6,125 nucleotides of DNA from Microcaldota archaeon (GTDB lineage: Archaea > Micrarchaeota > Micrarchaeia > Anstonellales > Bilamarchaeaceae): contig DUGF01000067.1 of NCBI GenBank assembly GCA_013331535.1, positions 10,815-16,939 of the forward strand. Reading direction: 5' to 3'. The notes beneath the pieces were generated by a model. The model made no database searches and was not told where the DNA came from. It worked only from the letters and a program-made list of their open reading frames with translations. Position numbers and translations under genes: made by a program. Shown here piece after piece: positions 4,800-6,125 of this stretch; within the stretch, counting starts at the first letter, position 1, and each line of letters starts with the position of its first letter.

Positions 4800-4809
4800 T
4801 TTTAAATTT
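4800..4809 (+). promoter_or_regulatory. TATA-like box for tRNA-Gly
   Basis: TTTTAAATTT lies about 32 bases before the tRNA 5' end, the same spacing as at tRNA-Ser. The transcript would start a few bases upstream of the mature end, which RNase P would trim. Confidence 0.5.
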
Positions 4810-4855
4810 GTTTTCACTAACAATTTATTCTACTTGCGATCGTAGTCTAGTGGTA

Positions 4856-4876
4856 ATCGGTTTTAAGCCGACCATA
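4856..4876 (+). other. tRNA-Gly D-loop intron (about 21 bases)
   Basis: A good BHB fold exists. The central helix is GTGG (4850-4853) with CCAT (4872-4875, one G-T pair). A three-base bulge TAA (4854-4856) precedes the intron helix TCGG/CCGA (4857-4860 with 4868-4871), and the opposite bulge starts at AC (4876-4877) next to the D-stem. Cuts inside the bulges leave an AGTGGTA loop of normal size; the 3' cut is uncertain by one base. Confidence 0.78.
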
Positions 4877-4913
4877 CGGATCTTAGCCTTCCAAGCTAAT
4901 GACTCGGGTTCGA

Positions 4914-4959
4914 AAGCTTTGAAATCTGCCGATTTCAAAATTTGACAGCAAAGCCGTCA
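4914..4959 (+). other. tRNA-Gly T-loop intron (46 bases)
   Basis: The T-stem is intact, and joining TTCGA to AT restores TTCGAAT. The A's on both sides make the junction ambiguous by a base or so, with the same product. Inside are a perfect 9 bp hairpin, TTTGAAATC/GATTTCAAA (4918-4926 with 4931-4939), and an alternative helix GCTTT/AAAGC (4916-4920 with 4950-4954), next to an AAA bulge (4913-4915). The central BHB helix is weak (only CG/CG is clear). Confidence 0.7.
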
Positions 4960-4974
4960 ATCCCGACGGTCGCA

Positions 4975-4991
4975 TATATTTTTTATTTTTT
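4975..4991 (+). terminator. T-rich terminator of tRNA-Gly
   Basis: TATATTTTTTATTTTTT follows the discriminator directly, the kind of T-tract that ends archaeal transcripts without a hairpin. Confidence 0.6.
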
Positions 4992-5040
4992 AAGATGCAT
5001 ATTGCCCATTTTTAGTTCCATAAAATCAATACATTACGAA

Positions 5041-5163
5041 GTGGGTCTTGGCATACATGAGTATTTCAGACTTCATCCGGATAACAAATTGTTAAGATCC
5101 GAAGATTTTCGAAAGGCCGTTTCCGAGTATGTTCATTCACTTGAACCTATTTCAGATTCATAA
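5041..5163 (+). CDS. Possible 40-residue protein
   Basis: A GTG at 5041 opens 40 residues, VGLGIHEYFRLHPDNK followed by a charged helix-like stretch LLRSEDFRKAVSEYVHSLEP, ending at TAA 5161-5163. The composition looks protein-like. ATTTTTAGTT (5008-5017), about 27 bases upstream, would suit a leaderless start. A TTG at 5002 would give 53 residues. The frame stays open back into tRNA-Gly, so a longer gene is not credible. The last 17 bases overlap the end of the convergent regulator gene. No family is recognised; it may also be a gene remnant. Confidence 0.3.
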   Translation: MGLGIHEYFRLHPDNKLLRSEDFRKAVSEYVHSLEPISDS

Positions 5164-6125
5164 AATACCTAAACGGATTCGGAGAGGATTCATCATATAC
5201 AATCAATGTTTCGTATTCTCTGATGACTTCCGGGAATTTTTCTTTTATTCTTCCGAATATTTCATGGAATTCAACCGAGTTTCTGGCATCTATTCCGAAT
5301 TGCATATCCCATGCACCTACCATGGACGATATGAAAAAACATTCCGGAAGTGCGTTTAAAAAATCAATGAATTTTTTTATTCCAACGGGTTCCTGATAAA
5401 ATCTAACAAATACCTGATTGTGCTGGTAGCCGAATTTCTGGCGGTTAAAGTAACTTTTAACTTGGGTTATTACACCTTCTTTGGTGAGGCGATTAATCCT
5501 GTACTTCACCGCATCTGGAGAAAGTCCTGCTTTTTTTGCGATTTCAATTGTCGGAGCGCGTGCATTTTCAGTCATTTCGCTTAGAATAATCAGGTCCTTG
5601 TCATCAGATTCAAATAGTTTTACATTTGTGGGAATTTCATGCCTTGGGATTTTTTCTTCGGTTTTTTCAGTAAGGCCGTATGTGCTTGGCCAGCACGTGT
5701 GTCTAAGCTGCACTGCAATTGTTTTCTCTCTTATTGACTCTCCATGCATCTCAAGGAATCTGCCTAGCATATTGTTAAATTCAAAAATATCCTTTGCACA
5801 TATGCGTGCGATAACATCCCATCTGCCATCGCATATTCCTATCCATTGACATGGCATTTTGTTTTTTATATACTCTATAATTTCGCTTTCTTTTTTCTGG
5901 GTAGTAGCCCGGAACTGAAGATATATCCTATATGTTGTCAAACCCAGGAGATCAAAATTTGGAATTACAAAAAATTTCGTTATCACCATATTTGAGAGGT
6001 ATCCTTTAATCCTGTAGTTTACTACTTCCTTTGACAAGCCAACCTTTTTTCCGATTTGTGCAGCACTTTGCCTAGCGTTTGTTTCCAATTCCAATAATAT
6101 TTTTTTATCCTTTTCATCGACTTTT
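5147..6125 (-). CDS. Tandem Lrp/AsnC-family regulator, start outside window
   Basis: 325 residues are visible and the frame stays open to the right edge, so the start codon lies outside. The visible N-terminus, VDEKDKKILLELETNARQS, is already the classic first helix of an Lrp/AsnC winged helix; the TTG at 6094 would cut it and is rejected. Module 1 has a helix-turn-helix around AAQIGKKVGLSKEVVNYRI and a ligand-binding-type alpha-beta domain to about residue 145. Module 2 starts near DDKDLIILSEMTENAR (about 174), has its own helix-turn-helix (IEIAKKAGLSPDAVKYRINRL) and a second such domain with MVGAWDMQF. So it is two Lrp units fused head to tail, which could form a dimer-like unit from one chain. 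It probably senses a small molecule and binds DNA; the targets are unknown. Confidence 0.88.
   Translation of the reverse strand, partial: KVDEKDKKILLELETNARQSAAQIGKKVGLSKEVVNYRIKGYLSNMVITKFFVIPNFDLLGLTTYRIYLQFRATTQKKESEIIEYIKNKMPCQWIGICDGRWDVIARICAKDIFEFNNMLGRFLEMHGESIREKTIAVQLRHTCWPSTYGLTEKTEEKIPRHEIPTNVKLFESDDKDLIILSEMTENARAPTIEIAKKAGLSPDAVKYRINRLTKEGVITQVKSYFNRQKFGYQHNQVFVRFYQEPVGIKKFIDFLNALPECFFISSMVGAWDMQFGIDARNSVEFHEIFGRIKEKFPEVIREYETLIVYDESSPNPFRYFMNLK

Larger units (their letters stand above)
4836..4974 (+). tRNA. tRNA-Gly(UCC) with D-loop and T-loop introns
   Basis: Acceptor GCGATCG (4836-4842) pairs with CGGTCGC (4967-4973, one G-T pair), and the discriminator is A (4974). The D-stem is GTCT (4845-4848) with GGAT (4878-4881). 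The anticodon stem TTAGC (4883-4887) pairs with GCTAA (4895-4899) around a normal seven-base loop CTTCCAA, giving anticodon UCC at 4890-4892. The T-stem TCGGG (4904-4908) pairs with CCCGA (4962-4966). The D-loop is 29 bases and the T-loop 53 bases; removing about 21 and 46 bases leaves AGTGGTA-type and TTCGAAT loops. The anticodon loop has no intron, so both introns are at unusual sites. A T-rich terminator follows. Confidence 0.92.

Noticed and set aside
4836..4974. tRNA-Gly as a pseudogene because of its enlarged loops
   Set aside because: All four stems pair, the conserved loop bases are present after removing the inserts, and the D-loop insert has a good BHB fold.
4942..5001. Upstream part of the 73-codon frame ending at 5163
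   Set aside because: It begins inside the tRNA-Gly T-loop intron and crosses the tRNA 3' end and terminator; only the part from 5002 or 5041 could be a gene.
1..6125. CRISPR array, insertion sequence or prophage
   Set aside because: No regularly spaced repeats, transposase or phage genes are seen; the short repeats present are inverted or two-copy only.

Overview
The window looks archaeal. Several genes have a TATA-like box about 25-30 bases before the start codon and no leader. The triosephosphate isomerase is the short archaeal type. The last gene is a tandem Lrp/AsnC regulator. Three tRNA genes are interrupted by introns, and several of the junctions fold into the archaeal bulge-helix-bulge (BHB) pattern. 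The intron density at unusual tRNA positions, the compact layout and a hydrophobic glycine-rich micro-protein recall a DPANN lineage such as Micrarchaeota. That placement is inference; no 16S rRNA or marker set is present.

Layout. 1-611 (minus) is the N-terminal part of a membrane protein gene that runs off the left edge. 612-780 is a spacer with two tight hairpins. 781-1701 (minus) is an NAD-dependent nucleotide-sugar epimerase/dehydratase. 1746-1914 (minus) is tRNA-Thr(CGU) with an anticodon-loop intron and a D-loop intron. 1915-2197 has no confident gene but is rich in inverted repeats, including twin outward-facing promoter-like arms. 2198-3448 (minus) is a soluble GAF-like/GGDEF protein, a predicted diguanylate cyclase. 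3521-3856 (minus) is a tRNA-Ser(CGA) gene spread over 336 bases by at least three insertions. 3915-4568 (plus) is triosephosphate isomerase, sharing an AT-rich promoter patch with the divergent tRNA-Ser. 4606-4791 (plus) is a 61-residue two-helix membrane protein. 4836-4974 (plus) is tRNA-Gly(UCC) with a D-loop and a T-loop intron. 5041-5163 (plus) is a possible 40-codon gene. 5147-6125 (minus) is the tandem Lrp/AsnC regulator, whose start lies beyond the right edge.

The protein genes do not form one pathway. They cover central carbon metabolism (TIM), surface-glycan precursors (epimerase), a second-messenger enzyme rare in archaea (GGDEF) and transcription control (Lrp-like). The striking theme is the tRNA genes: all three in about 3.2 kb carry at least two introns each, in the D-loop, the T-loop and the acceptor/D-arm junction as well as the usual 37/38 site. 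The cell should therefore need a splicing endonuclease with broad specificity. Short perfect hairpins with 3-4 base loops recur in these introns and in spacers, which raises the possibility of a small mobile or self-propagating hairpin element.
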